Shown here piece by piece: positions 33,131 to 45,058 of a stretch of 64,000 bases of DNA (its first letter is position 1; every line of letters begins with the position of its first letter). The notes beneath the pieces were generated by a model. It worked only from the letters and a program-made list of their open reading frames with translations. It was not told where the DNA came from and searched no databases. Source of the stretch: Siphonodentalium dalli (Eukaryota; Mollusca; Scaphopoda; Gadilida; Siphonodentaliidae); NCBI GenBank assembly GCA_032622095.1, contig CP136069.1, positions 1,052,001 through 1,116,000 of the forward strand. Reading direction: 5' to 3'. The translations under genes and the position numbers were made by a program.

Positions 33131-33202
33131 ACGAAGTCACGTGATCATCAGCCCGATCACGTGATTGTCACATGTAAACAGAAGCATAGCACGTGATCGA
33201 TC
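33131..33202. promoter_or_regulatory. Cluster of three CACGTG E-boxes
   Basis: TCACGTGATC, ATCACGTGATTG and GCACGTGATCG occur within about 65 bp, in a locally GC-richer stretch (33110-33260). CACGTG is the bHLH-zip (USF/MYC-type) site. No transcript start can be shown, so regulatory function is inference. Confidence 0.35.
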
Positions 33203-33610
33203 ACTTGTTAACTCATTGACAACGCAGATACGCGACGGCGGTATTTTAAGTTTGCATGTAGTCGATCGCGGCCTTTGAAGATTGTCGCGTTATCACACTG
33301 CGAATGCAAAACTTCACCGAAAACATCGCCTTTCTCGTAATTAAATGTCTTGATCGTGTTACTATTATTATTATATGTATCGCGATGTGTTGTTACTATA
33401 AAGTCATGCCCGTATCTTATTCAGTTTTGAGCGCATTTATCTATATAAACACGTGCTCGTGTTTATATATTTTTGTTCATTACTGGAATAGTCCAAGTTA
33501 TATTATATATTCATATCAAGATTGCATATATACGCGAAGACTTGCACAGTTATTAGGCAATTATCATCTTGTAAACAATTCCAATTTCCAGATGCCATTT
33601 GTCGTGTGTC

Positions 33611-34315
33611 AATAAAGAGCGTTTCGTTTTAATTTATCATAACGCGGTAAAACAAAAAAATTGGTTTATTGCTGTCGGATTTAATCAATTATAATCAAGT
33701 CATTCATTACCAATATGATATGATAAGTTCATTTTTCCTTGGTTATGAATCATGTATATATTAGGGCATTATGGTGTTTATATATATTTTGGAATATTGC
33801 TTCCCCCTCCCCCAAACAATCTTGCCGACTGTCACTGATGGAAATTCACTGCGTCTGTGCAGCGTTATTGGGCTATAAAATTAGCACTCTAGCGATGTGG
33901 TCTATTGAATATCCAGGTCATAAATCAACCTCTATGTGTCAATTACGCATAACAATAGGGTTATAAAATATATAAACGTTCGCCATGGTTCGTTTAAACA
34001 TCCAATCATATATAACACTTTTTGAAGGAGGGATAATAATCCAGTTTAATATGTAATCACATATACAAGCGCTCTTTATTCGCAATATATCGTAATAATG
34101 TACGCTCTTTATTGCGTCAAGGTAAAGGGACTCAACTTAGAACAGTTGTCATCGTGATTGTTTACTGATTACAACAATACAGGTAAATACATGTACATGA
34201 ACTTCCGATATGCATGCTTTATATATCCTTCCAAGTCATAGCAATTTCCGCTTTATTAAACTCTTTTTATTCGTACCATATTAGGAAAACTCTTAACATG
34301 GAACGCTCTTTATTG
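33611..34315. repeat. Field of AACGCTCTTTATT motifs (both orientations)
   Basis: AATAAAGAGCGTTT at 33611-33624, and inverse copies GCTCTTTATT at 34071, TACGCTCTTTATTG at 34101 and GAACGCTCTTTATTG at 34301, with a variant at 34440. Further copies are at 39660 and 53524. This looks like the subterminal repeat of an undetermined element family, possibly the one carrying the THAP remnant at 34436-34611. Confidence 0.5.
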
Positions 34316-34435
34316 AGCCATGGTGAAGGAAATGTGGACTCGACTTAGAATAGTTGTCATCGTGAATTATTCATCAACATACTCCCCACTTGAACTGCAA
34401 TTGTATGTATTCTTAACCATGACTGACTCGTCAAA

Positions 34436-34611
34436 TTAAACGCTCTTGATTTGGTATATGTAATCGGTTTCTGATTTTGCGCAACGGGTTTCCCCACAGA
34501 AATCCCGCCAAATGTCACGTAAACGAACATCGTTTGGAAATCAATACAGCATAATCCTAACTGAGAGTCACTAGACCGGCCACAGCCAAAAACACTGCAT
34601 TTATATGGCAT
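34436..34611 (-). pseudogene. THAP-type zinc-finger remnant
   Basis: The minus-strand ATG at 34611 reads MPYKCSVFGCGRSSDSQ, a typical THAP N-terminus (M-P-x2-C-x4-C variant). After one frameshift near 34540 the sequence reads FPNDVRLRDIWRDFCGE, matching the FP.D..LR..W...C block that follows in THAP domains. The expected later C-x2-H pair is missing; the frame ends in TAA near 34437. THAP domains bind DNA and occur in P-element-type transposases and derived host proteins. The copy is short and broken. Confidence 0.5.
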
Positions 34612-34999
34612 TGTCACGGATGAATGATTGTAAATACGGGACACTCGGGGCGTATATACGGAAAATTAAAACAACATCGCAAACACGCACCCGAATAAAG
34701 TTCACATGCCGGATCGTGTTTTTATAAGCTTTACACGAAAGTGTTATCTACCCCGCTCAATCGGCCCTCTATATTTTTTGTCAAAAGAATACCGTAACTT
34801 TCCAAACAGCACTTAAGACAAATCACAAGTGAAGATAACTCACTGCGCGATGACAATTCACCATGTGTCCACAATGCTATTGATATTCCCCGCAGTAATT
34901 CCATTACACTCACGCGTTGATGTCGATTCCGGATTTTCCATCACCATATAGGTAGACATAATTAACTCCGACTCCGATTCCCTGTTTTTAATTAGTTTA

Positions 35000-35021
35000 C
35001 CTCGCTTGACGTCATGCGAGG
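35000..35021. promoter_or_regulatory. 22 bp near-palindrome centred on a CRE-type TGACGTCA
   Basis: CCTCGC and GCGAGG flank TGACGTCA (35007-35014), the consensus CREB/ATF site. It may be a real regulatory site or a chance palindrome; no gene start was found beside it. Confidence 0.35.
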
Positions 35022-35644
35022 TTTTAAGACGGAGATAGTATGGTGGTGGTATTATTTATTTATTTCCCGGCTTATTTATTTTTATGGGACTTGGATCATT
35101 GTGATCACAATAGGGGTGGCTTTCCGATAGAGTTTTGTTGTTTCATGAGGATAGTAATCCTTTAAGAGAGAAAATAAATTTGTTTCAGGCCAAAAAAATA
35201 TAAGATTTGATTCTCAGGCACTGCGGCAAGCTTCTCAATGGTATCAGTACTGTAACAAAACCATCGGTGCTTGGGACAATTTTCATGGTACCGGTAGTAA
35301 GTGTTGAGTAATGCCGGTACCGCGAAATAGTAGAATATATACTTGTGTATAAGCGTTCATGGATAACTTGATTTAGATGTTCAAGAGTTACAGCATTAGC
35401 AAAGTCAAATTTTAATCACGGTTGTTTCTAAATAAATGGTTCTTGTATGACAATAGCAACAGTGTGCCATCTGAGAGAGTGTTCTCATGAGCCGGCAACA
35501 TAATATCTGCAGCGGTCGAGTTTAAAGTCACAACATGTCGACATACTTATTTTTCTCAAGAAAAATCTTGAGTGAAGGTCGGTGAACACTGAACAGCAGG
35601 TTTCCAAATTTTCTGGATCAAATTTATTTAGTTAACAATTAGTA

Positions 35645-35735
35645 AAACCTAATTACTACTATCTAGTATCTACTGTATCTAGTCAAACCTAATTACTACT
35701 ACCGTATCTAGTATCTACTGTATCTAGTCAAATTA
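35645..35735. repeat. Short tandem duplication, about 46 bp period
   Basis: ACCTAATTACTACTA and TATCTAGTATCTACTGTATC are repeated twice in order. Confidence 0.75.
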
Positions 35736-35856
35736 TTAATGTGACACAAGTCAGGCACATGTTAATGTATATTGTTTAAATTTTAATATTATTATAAAAA
35801 AAAAAAATCTTAATAGTAAAATTGTTCCAAAAACTATTTGTGACTATTTACTGTTA

Positions 35857-36082
35857 CAGTGATGCCCAAACTATATGACCCTGGTTTAACCACAACCGTA
35901 ATTACAGAATTATGGGAAATTTTTCACGATTTAGTCGGAAATATGGCTTGTTGTCATTCATCGGAAAGTTCTCGCCAAGAGCTTTCCGATGAATGGCAAC
36001 AAGGCATATTTCCAACTAAATCCTGAAAAAAACTTCCATAATTAATTTATGGTTAAGAGGTCAATTATTTAGGGTATTGCTG
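35857..36082. mobile_element. Fold-back MITE, TA-flanked family, copy 2
   Basis: Same family as 28600-28813: CAGTGATGCCC start, inverse GGGTATTGCTG end, with TA at 35855-35856 and 36083-36084. It has an internal GATTTAGTCGGAAATATGG and ATTCATCGGAAAG fold-back with more mismatches, so it is probably older than copy 1. Confidence 0.85.
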
Positions 36083-38476
36083 TACTTGGGTCTCGGCTTC
36101 TCGGGTCTTTAGTTTCTCATATGAGGGGCTGAACTAAACTACTAATAAGGCAACAAGTAGCCATTTATTTCAAATTATCTCAATAATTAAACAATTTAAT
36201 TTAAAAAGCAAAATTTAAGGATGGCTGCCCATGGCCATGATTTTTCATCAATTATCTTTCATTTTAACGGTTCCATTCAAGATCCAAATCATGCATGCAG
36301 GTCTTTGAATGATCCTACCCCAAATGCAACCTGTATGATGTGCTCACTCACGCCCGATAACCCTATAGGCTGGTGGCTGTGGGTAGGCATATTGCTGTAG
36401 TGATATTGCGTGGCGGGTTTCTCAACCAAGGTATGTCTTAGATTATAATTGATCAAATACGCTGTAAAAGGTCAGATTTTTTTATCACGTCAGATGCAGT
36501 AATGTCTGATTTATAAGTTGAACCTCTTGGTAACAATTTGGCATTGTAGAATACGTTGTTTGAAGACAAAATATCTCGGATTTTGTCGACTTTTTCAAAC
36601 TTTCAAAGTAAACCGACTCCCAAATTTGCTCAGCATGTCGATTTATAAGTTATTTTCGTGGATACATGTGGTATAGTATCTCAGTGACAAGACAAACATG
36701 ACTGCGAACTCAAATAATACATTTTTCAGTTAAAAAAAGCTATTTGACATACTGTCCCGTCAATATTTTGTGGTAGGCATATTGAATAGCCAAACACCGA
36801 GAGGATAGACATATGGCAAACACAGAAACGCATGTAGCACAATGATCAATAGTGGTTTTAGTCTGAGAAAACGCTTTTGTGATGCTATATTATTCACAGT
36901 GTTGTAAATTCACATCGTCAATGAGTCAGGAAACATACACTACTTATTTCCAAGAACTAAATACTGGCAGTTGTAATGTAAAACGTTTTAACTGTGACAA
37001 ACTTGCAAAATGGGGTTTTAATTGAAAATGGGGAAAGTATAGCCCAAACTATTCAGCATATTTTAATGTAAAAAAAATGAGCCATGCCAGCTTTGTGCAG
37101 TTTTCAGGCTGAATGGTCATGGTCCACTACATATAGATAATATAACTACCATTTATAGCCGGTTTTATTTTTGGCGTTCTGCGAAAGAATGGTGTTCATA
37201 TATTTGTTTTTTTCTCTTCGACCAGAACGATTCATGTTTACGCCGGTTTATGGAATATAAACCGCACACAAATAAATAACAGCATACGGTGCTATTAACA
37301 ATAATTCAATGTCCCGCCAATGCTAATGTAGCTAAAAGTTATACATAATTTTATGTGGTATCAATATAGGTAAAGACATTGGGCTCAGAGAAATATCAGG
37401 TGCGAAAATTAGGGTACGCTAGAACCTGTCTAGCTAGAGCATACATATAGTGGGCCTGGACCATGACCCAGTTATGCCGCATATACATAAACAGGAGCAC
37501 CGAGCAATAATACAAATGTGTGTGGGCCGTTAACTTAATTGACCCTACCGCAATTTGCTGTGTGAGCCAATGAGATAATTGCATTATACAGCCTGGAGCA
37601 ATGGTCGCTTCTGCGAACAGGCGGTTAGACAAAAAGACTCATTTTACCGGCTTACTCTATGTCGCTTTGATTTTGTTTTGTATAAAAGAGTATTGGTTTC
37701 ATGTAAGTTGACACAATATAATAATATAACAGTAACAGAATGTGAAAGCTTCGCCCTATGGGCTTTTTGGATTAGTAAATTATGAAGGTTGGACATGTCA
37801 CGCTGAGCTAGAGAAGTGACAACTGGAAATATGATGAGGGGATTAGGAAGTGCTAGATAAGCTTATTAGTTAAAACTATCAAATCAAACTATGTACACAT
37901 TTGAGATAATGGACCACATAGTGTTATAATATCCAAGGGATGATTTGTTGGGGAAAGAGGGACACTAAAATGGCCAAAGTATATGACAGCACCTGTTAAA
38001 TTCACCTGTTGTCGATTAATACAGGCTGATTAGGGCGCCTCTTCCTGATAGCTTTCGGATTTGTGAAAGTAATGAAAAATAATTTCTCAATATACTGAAA
38101 CATGTTTGTTCTATACGCGTAATGTGCCAATTATGAAGATTATTAATTGTTATTATAAATTTTTTTTTTAATTTAAATGTCTTTATTAATTCCTTAGATA
38201 TATAAGTCACGTTTTTACATAGCCCATCACACCCACGTTGCAGGGACAAGGGTGTTCTTTTTGTCTGAAATAAAAGGATTATTATATATTGTACAGATGT
38301 TGTTCCATAAGGCCCTTCTTGGTAATAGGGTGGTCTGCTCTACGTCATTTGAAAATTGAAAATTATTACAAGTTACAACACACAGAGGCTCCACACACAC
38401 GGCGAACAGTCCCTTCATTATTCTAGGACATATATAAACACTATATTGCAATATATGCCGTATGTATTGGAACCTA

Positions 38477-41033
38477 CAGCACTGCTCAAATTAAGCGACC
38501 TGTTTTAACGAGGTGTACATGCGTTAATACCGCGGTGCAATACCGCGACATACCGCCGATTCGCGGTTGCACTACCACGCGCGTACCGCGGTACCACCGC
38601 GACGTTCACGGTACCACCGCACTACCAGCAGTAACGAATGTTGGTAGCGCGGTGGCACGCGGTAATGCACCGCACAAACGCGGTGACATTACCGCTACGC
38701 GGTAGCATTTTTGTTACGAGGTTATATAATGACGGGATTCGATGGCTGACCATCAATCTTCCAAAATAGGACGGCCGTTTTCACGATCTCCGTCCATGAT
38801 TGTGTACCGTGAAGTGTATTATTAAAATATTGAAATAGATGAAAGCCGAGTAACGAGAAATATGTCCATTATAACGGGCTTCCAGATTAAGTAAAGGTAA
38901 GTATAAGTTACTTTGATAGTCATTTTTCAATTAATGTGAATATTAAAATATTACAATAACATTTCTAGTCTCGTTTTATTGCCAAAAATTCCCATAAATG
39001 ACACTATTTGTAATCAGTTTTGGTTATCAGGAAGGGAACAAATGATTTCGGCCATTTTAGACAGCTCGATAAATCCCGTATCTACAGTTTATATCAATGT
39101 TCAGATGTACGTCATCCCTAAATTGAATGATAACAACACTATTTAAATAGTCCCCAGAATAAATATCGTTATTAACTTTATTGACATTCATTAACTGCAA
39201 ATCACAAACACCATTTGTTCGTATAACGGGAATTATTGTCTTAGCAATAAAAGACACAAAGTGGAACTCCCGTATATCCAGGAAAAAAACACATTCTGCG
39301 CAAAAGCATGTGTCACTGATTACGTCATACTGGAGCTGGCAGACTTTCTTATAACTGGCCTCAATGGGTGAAATAAATATTTGTGTTTTGTTGATGGTGC
39401 TATTAGTAAAACTACACACATGACGCGCGAATGGCTGTTTTGTGTTTTGGACACTTGTATTTCTATTACTTCAATGCGTCCGTTTGGCTTACATAATGCT
39501 CGCAGAAGGTAGTTCAGATATTTATCGATCTATTTTGGTATTGCGAATAATATTATGTGCGAACCGCCACGTGGCTTTAAACAGACAAGTCTCATTCGAT
39601 CTTTAAAATGTTGTGCACGTAATAGCTATTTATAAATATTTGTTGCACAAAAGTGAGACAAACGCTCTTTATTGCTACCGTATCGAGAATAAACTAACAA
39701 GGACTAAAACACACCGAATTCGATCACTTGAAATAATTATGTTACAATGTTAACCTCTGTATATAACCAAACAAACATATTTAGAGGTCAACTTTCCAAC
39801 ACCATGCATGTTTTCTTCCGAATAACGATTAGATAGGAATACCGGTATGTGATATAATTTATACTGCGACCCAACGAGAACTACAAGTGCACGCCCTCGC
39901 CAAAAGTTGCAATTTCACATCAAACGATGCCGCCCGACACGCACTCGTGAGCTCAATGAATGTTCACGTAACAAAATCAAAGACTGATTTGACAACGTTG
40001 TGTCTTTCAATGTTTGGTGTTTTGCGTGTGTCTTTTGTCGCGCACATTGGTGATGATAACAACTTTACTTTGCTGAATGACATGTGTCACGCTTTCTTAG
40101 TTATACATTTTATTCCCACCGACAAGAAATCTTCAGGCGCAAATGTTTGTAAATTGCTTTACTATTTCACGCATGCGTACAATCATACGTCTTGGTGACA
40201 ATATACTATTTCCTCGCCGATTATGTTTGGCATATGAACAAAACTATAGATTTGAACGAATATGAATATTTCTGCAATGATCGCCGCACTGGCCTCTAAG
40301 ACTAAAATCGGACTCAGTGTTACTAATGCACCGTCCCCGCTGGTTTCGACCAAATTCAGATAAATGGAGGATTTACTTTTCCCATTTTATAAGAAATTTA
40401 GATTTCGGAAACACAAACAAAACAAAAAATTCCGCATGAGTGGAAACCGATATAGGAATCGGGTGCGTAAACCATTTGACGATATGTAAGATAGATGCTA
40501 ACAACAAAACTATTACTCCATGGTGTTTTGCGTAATCCAGTCGCCGTAAGCAACTATAGCTGAGTTCAAAAACCGCCGACGTGATTAAACGTGATGTACG
40601 TGCATGTACATTTGTAATATGTTACATGTAAACCCGACATGTTCATATGTAATCCGATTGCATTATTATCCATTTATATTCATTACGTATACATAATTAC
40701 GTGCAGCTTACAGGTATTCATTCAATACAAAAGTTATTCATAATCATTTACCTACTGTGTGACGCCTTGTTTCAGTCGTGTTCTCTCCGCGGTGGAGGGC
40801 CGTTAGCGGTAATTTGAACGCGGTTACGAAAAAATAACGCGGTGTATGGCGGTAATGAACACCAATAACGCGGTGACCTGCGGTAACCAACGGTAAAAAT
40901 ACCGTACCAGTACCGCGGGTCAACCGCCCTCCGTCGCGGTACAGAATGATAACCGCGGTAGTTTGGTGGTATCGCCGCGGTAAGTACCGGCCCATAACCT
41001 CGTTAAACAGGTCGCTTACTGAGAGCATAGCTG
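38477..41033 (-). mobile_element. Element X, copy 2 (inverted), nested
   Basis: Starts CAGCACTGCTCAAATTAAGC, ends GAGAGCATAGCTG, with TA at 38475-38476 and 41034-41035. The GC-rich subterminal fields are at 38510-38715 and 40785-40990. The interior aligns in reverse with copy 1 (for example GAAATCATTTGTTCCCTTC and CCTCCATTTATCTGAATTTG). It lacks the family 5 and retrotransposon insertions of copy 1. It has its own extra segment at about 39676-40343. Confidence 0.85.
39676..40343. other. Copy-specific segment of element X copy 2
   Basis: In copy 1 the flanking sequences are adjacent (GAAACCAGCGG joined to TAGCAATAAAG, near 16096-16115). Here about 670 bp separates them, and an AACGCTCTTTATTG motif (39660-39673) lies at one edge. 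It could be an insertion in copy 2 or a deletion in copy 1. A 103-residue frame (39887-40198) has no recognisable family. Confidence 0.5.
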
Positions 41034-42062
41034 TATGTCTATGGAATTGCATACAAGTCCTCTAATTTTTATCGAAATAGGGAAATTGTATGGTACACCA
41101 TCGATAAATTGATAGATCGTGTGTCTATTGTGAAGAGATATATTATAATAACATTAAATATTTATTATGTGTTACATATCCAGCTTGACAAGAACAGTGA
41201 ATATCCTAAATTATCGAACAACTTATCTCAAAATCGACGCCATGTGCAGGTTCATTTTTCATCATGCTTCGGTGGTAATTTGCCCCAATAAAGAGCTTGT
41301 CGTCGCAAATAAACATTGAAACTGAATGTATGTAGCCTTCACTAAAGTACTTGTATTCTTGTTGTCGCGATTTCAATGAAGTACAAGTTGAATTGAAGAA
41401 AAATCCAGCTGCGAATTCATTCTGGTGGTAAGTCCACCAAATTTGAAACACGTCGTTCCTTGTTGTCAGACATATCGGCGTGTGATGTCTAACCTGCAAT
41501 AATCAGTCTGGCAATTTATGGCAGGCGTGGTTATCGCCGCTGGGCAGTAGCGTGAATTGAGTGGGCGCTGTTGTCTCATGGGCTATATATAGGAGGAATC
41601 GCCGTGAGATTTTCGTGTGCATTTATAGTGGTAAATGTTTTTGTCAATACCGTGGGGCAGGTTTTTGGGTGCGTCTAAAATTCACCGAGTACGATATCAT
41701 ATCGGAGAAATGATCACCTCAGAAAAAAAACACCGAGTTGTCATCGCGGGATGATTTCAGATTTTCTGACATTTAAATCTAAGATTCTGCTTCTAAATGC
41801 AGAAATTAGTCAATAAATCTGATAAAATGTATTAAAACTTAGAAATAATTAGTATTTATTCAGTTTATTATGAAACTTCCGTTTAAACTGTAATGCATAT
41901 CTCAGAAATGGTTGACGTTAGAAGGCCATTAGTGAAAGGGCCGACACTTTGTACCTACTTCGTACCCAACCAGCCCCACGGTATTGACAAAAAATGCCAA
42001 CCATTTATAGTGGTCCAATTGTATTTATATCTGACTCAGGCTCCGCTCAATTATCTATTTCA

Positions 42063-42129
42063 GAAAGAAGCTAAAACAATGTCGGAACCAGAAGAAATAG
42101 AGCCCGATCTAGATGAATCTTTGTGTTAA
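42063..42129 (+). CDS. Weak terminal-exon candidate, acidic tail
   Basis: A good acceptor (caattatctatttcag, ending 42062) is followed by an open frame ending in TAA at 42127-42129: KEAKTMSEPEEIEPDLDESLC. It is inside the 36349-43134 TIR element, so it could be the last exon of an element gene. No family recognised and no partner exon found. Confidence 0.25.
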
Positions 42130-43277
42130 TTTTCTTATATTGAGCAGTGTGTAGCCCATACAACATCTTTACCAACGTATTCAACACGTATACAATACGG
42201 AAAATGTCGACGTCACGAGTCACAAATTACGTCAACTTTATCTTTTGAACAAGAACTACAAACTTTATTAATGAAGTCGCCTATCAGTTTGATAAAAATG
42301 CCTATAAATTACGGCAGAAACGAATCAATAAACGCTAAATCTCGATGTTGAATAGTTCTAGTGGGTGTGTAATAAAACACAACCACACATTATGTGTGTG
42401 GTGAGAAAATTAAATTATGCTGCAAGTTACAACTCGCGCCCCATCGTTGTAACGTTGTAACATTCCGCGTAACAAACTCATGCGTTAATTTTCACGTCAT
42501 GCACACATATGTGTGGTTCTGTCTATTTTATATGAATGAATAATCATTCCAGAGTGTATTTATCAAAGAATATATGCCAGAAGTTGCATATTGTTGGCTT
42601 TAAAGTGCTAAATTGGAGCTTGGTCAATATTTACCACGTGCCTATCAACAATGCCACTTGCCTATCATAACAAGTTTGTGCTTTGCCATGAGCCTATCTG
42701 CGGAGGCAATATGCCTGTCATAAATTTGTGATATGACACTCAGGAAAATCGATATTTTTCCACGAAAAATATGTCTTTTATTGTGGATTTTGGTTTCATT
42801 GTATCAATGGAATGTGCATCTAGTGACATGTGTACATGAAGCCTACATATCGAGATTTCTACCATTTATATTAGGTAGTTTCTTTGATAAACGACAAAAA
42901 CCGGTTGTAAAATTCTACAAATTAAGTAATAAAAAATATATCTAAAGGCACACGACTATCACAAATGGTGTATGAATAAACCATTCATGGTCCTATCTAA
43001 TGCCATAAGCGTTCTCGCCGGGTGGATTCCAGAATTTATGATTTTCCTCAATTTCTGAGCACACGTGTGAAAACAGCCACACAATATCACTACAGCAATA
43101 TGCCTACCCACAGCCTATAGGGTTATCGGGCGTGTCACTGTGCTGGTGGTCTATGTGTGGCCCAAAACGGACGCTAGCAACAATGCTGTTTATCATAATT
43201 CAGAAACATTTCATTACTCCCAAAATTAGGTGGTGGCTCGCGTTTAACAGGTGATCGATCGCCTATTGACGTTGATA

Positions 43278-43828
43278 TCTATTATATATTTTAGAACTTC
43301 TGTCTGTATGTGTTTTTAGACTCAAAAACTGCTTGACCGATCCAACTCAAATTTGGCATGTAGGCCTACTTTGATCCCGGGAACAATATGGGCATGTCCA
43401 ATTTTATGTGCGACCCTGTCCTTGACCTTGACCTCGCTCATATATATGCTCATATAGGCATGTTTTTGGACCTCGACCGATCCGACTCGAATTTGGTATG
43501 TAGGCCTAGTTTGATCCCTGGAACAATATGGGCTTGTCCAATTTCATGTGCGACCCTGTCCTTGACCTTGACCTCGCTCATATATATGCTCATATAGGCA
43601 TGTTTTTGGACCTCGACCGATCCGACTCCAATTTGGTATGTAGGCCTATACTTTGATCCCGGGAACAATATGTGCAACCATGTCCTTGACCTTGACCTCG
43701 CTCATATATAGGCATGTTTCTGGACCGATCAAACAACAGTTTGTTCAGACGCTGTATATTCTGCCCAGACAGAGACGATCACAGAGAAATCCCTAAATAG
43801 TCCGGACGAAGTCGGTCACACCAGCTAG
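43278..43828 (+). mobile_element. Short non-autonomous Helitron, copy 2
   Basis: 5' TCTATTATATATTTTAGAAC preceded by A, and 3' CAGCTAG followed by T: the canonical A/T insertion site. It holds three core units of 140-142 bp (GATCCCGGGAACAATATG at 43373, 43513 and 43655; CTCATATATATGCTCATATA). The copy at 10106 has about two units, so the two copies differ mainly by unit number. No Rep/helicase. Confidence 0.85.
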
Positions 43829-43944
43829 TATAGAATAAACCAGTCGGTGAACAGGAAAAGCGGTCGCAAATTAGAGGTACATGGTCTCTCCCACAAAAAT
43901 CTCCTGGATAGCATTTTCAAAACTTAACAGGTCTGTAGTCTGGT

Positions 43945-44697
43945 TGTTGAGACTCGATTTTGAGGTGAACCTAGAACAAATTGTCGACAAGCTGTTTTTG
44001 GTGTCATTTTGTCGGACATAATCTAGGGAACAATATATCCAAATTCCACTGAAATCCGCTTTGGGGAAAAATTTCTACTGCTCTTTGAAATAGGGTCGTA
44101 TTTATGGCTTTTTGTGTCAATTTTGCTGTTCCTTATCAGTCCAGTCAATCTGATGGAAAGAAATACCCAACTGTGAACAAATAGCTTATGCAGTGTCTTT
44201 TGGTGTGTTTGTATGTGACTATACCATATAATAACATAACCAAAATCCCCATGAATCCCAGGGTTGGAAAGTCGACATTTTTTGGTCAAAAGTCAGGAAT
44301 ATGTAAACAAAAAATGGTGAAAATTGTAATTTTTCTGGTTTAGACTCGAATTTTAAGGTGAACCTATATTACATTGGTAAGAAGCTATTTGTGGTGTTAT
44401 TTTGTCAGGCAGAATCTGGGGAACAATATATCCAAAATTTACTTTGGGGTAAATTTTCTACATATCTTTGAAATGGGTGCTATTTATTGCTTTTTGTGTC
44501 AATTTTGCAGTTCCTTATTAGTCCAGTGAAACCATGAACAAATTTGCTATGCAATGACTTTTGGTGTTTTTGAGTGTGACTCTACTCATATAATAACATA
44601 TCAATAATCCGCATGGATTCCAGGATGGGAAAGTCGTCATTTCTTGGTCAAAAGACTGGAATAAGTAAAAACAAAATGGTGAAAATTGGAATTTTAT
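43945..44697. repeat. Two-copy tandem repeat of about 385 bp
   Basis: 43948-44332 and 44337-44697 share GGGGAACAATATATCCAAA, GCTTTTTGTGTCAATTTTGC, GTTCCTTATYAGTCCAGT, ATATAATAACATA and GGTCAAAAG in the same order. Not coding. Confidence 0.8.
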
Positions 44698-44755
44698 TAA
44701 TAAACATATCTGCCACCCATAAACGCTCAGTCGAGTTCCCGGACTGAAAATGTGT

Positions 44756-44872
44756 ATAGGTTAGTACCCACCCACCACCACATCCCACCACCCATAGTAT
44801 CTTATGCGCCGCAGATGCTCGTATATAGGTTAGTACCCACCCACCATCCCATCATACCACCCATAGTACTGT
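44756..44872. repeat. Two-copy tandem repeat of about 76 bp
   Basis: TATAGGTTAGTACCCACCCA and ACCACCCATAGTA occur twice in order. Confidence 0.75.
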
Positions 44873-44919
44873 TATGCCCTAAGTAAATGGCCCATCTAAC
44901 TGAAGTGGCACCCCAGTTT

Positions 44920-45058
44920 AACCGCGTTCCGTTTTAACCTAACCCGCGGTTATAAGATGCGTTTAAAACGCAAGAGAACCGAATAAATTGTGCGGTTAAA
45001 ACGGATATCGATATGTCGCGGTTAAACCGGTATCTGTCGCTCGTAACGGAATAGTTAC
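44920..45058. repeat. GCGGTTAAAACG-rich stretch
   Basis: Several GCGGTTAAAMC / GTTTAACCGCG words in both orientations within 140 bp. It resembles a transposon subterminal field, but no matching second end was found. Confidence 0.4.

Larger units (their letters stand above)
36349..43134. mobile_element. 6.8 kb TIR element with 5 bp target duplication, hosting element X copy 2
   Basis: Left TIR starts CACGCCCGATAACCCTATAG and includes GTGGGTAGGCATATTGCTG and TAGTGATATTG. The inverse ends at 43134. Flanks are TCACT at 36344-36348 and 43135-43139. Additional GGTAGGCATATTG-like words lie near 36770 and 42600-42720. Without the nested element X copy (38477-41033) it is about 4.2 kb. A 5 bp duplication with CAC ends recalls Transib-type transposons, but the terminus does not fit the CACWRTG consensus and no transposase frame is seen. 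The class remains open. Confidence 0.8.

Noticed and set aside
33304-33615. 103-residue hydrophobic open frame
   Set aside because: Rich in Ile/Tyr/Cys as expected from AT-rich DNA; no motif. It ends at the AATAAAGAGCG motif, which is not enough to call a gene.
18689-39419. Reading frame shared by both element X copies (18689-18943 and 39057-39419)
   Set aside because: About 14 of 74 residues differ with no sign of synonymous bias, and the upstream frame is broken in copy 1. It looks like drifting non-coding sequence.
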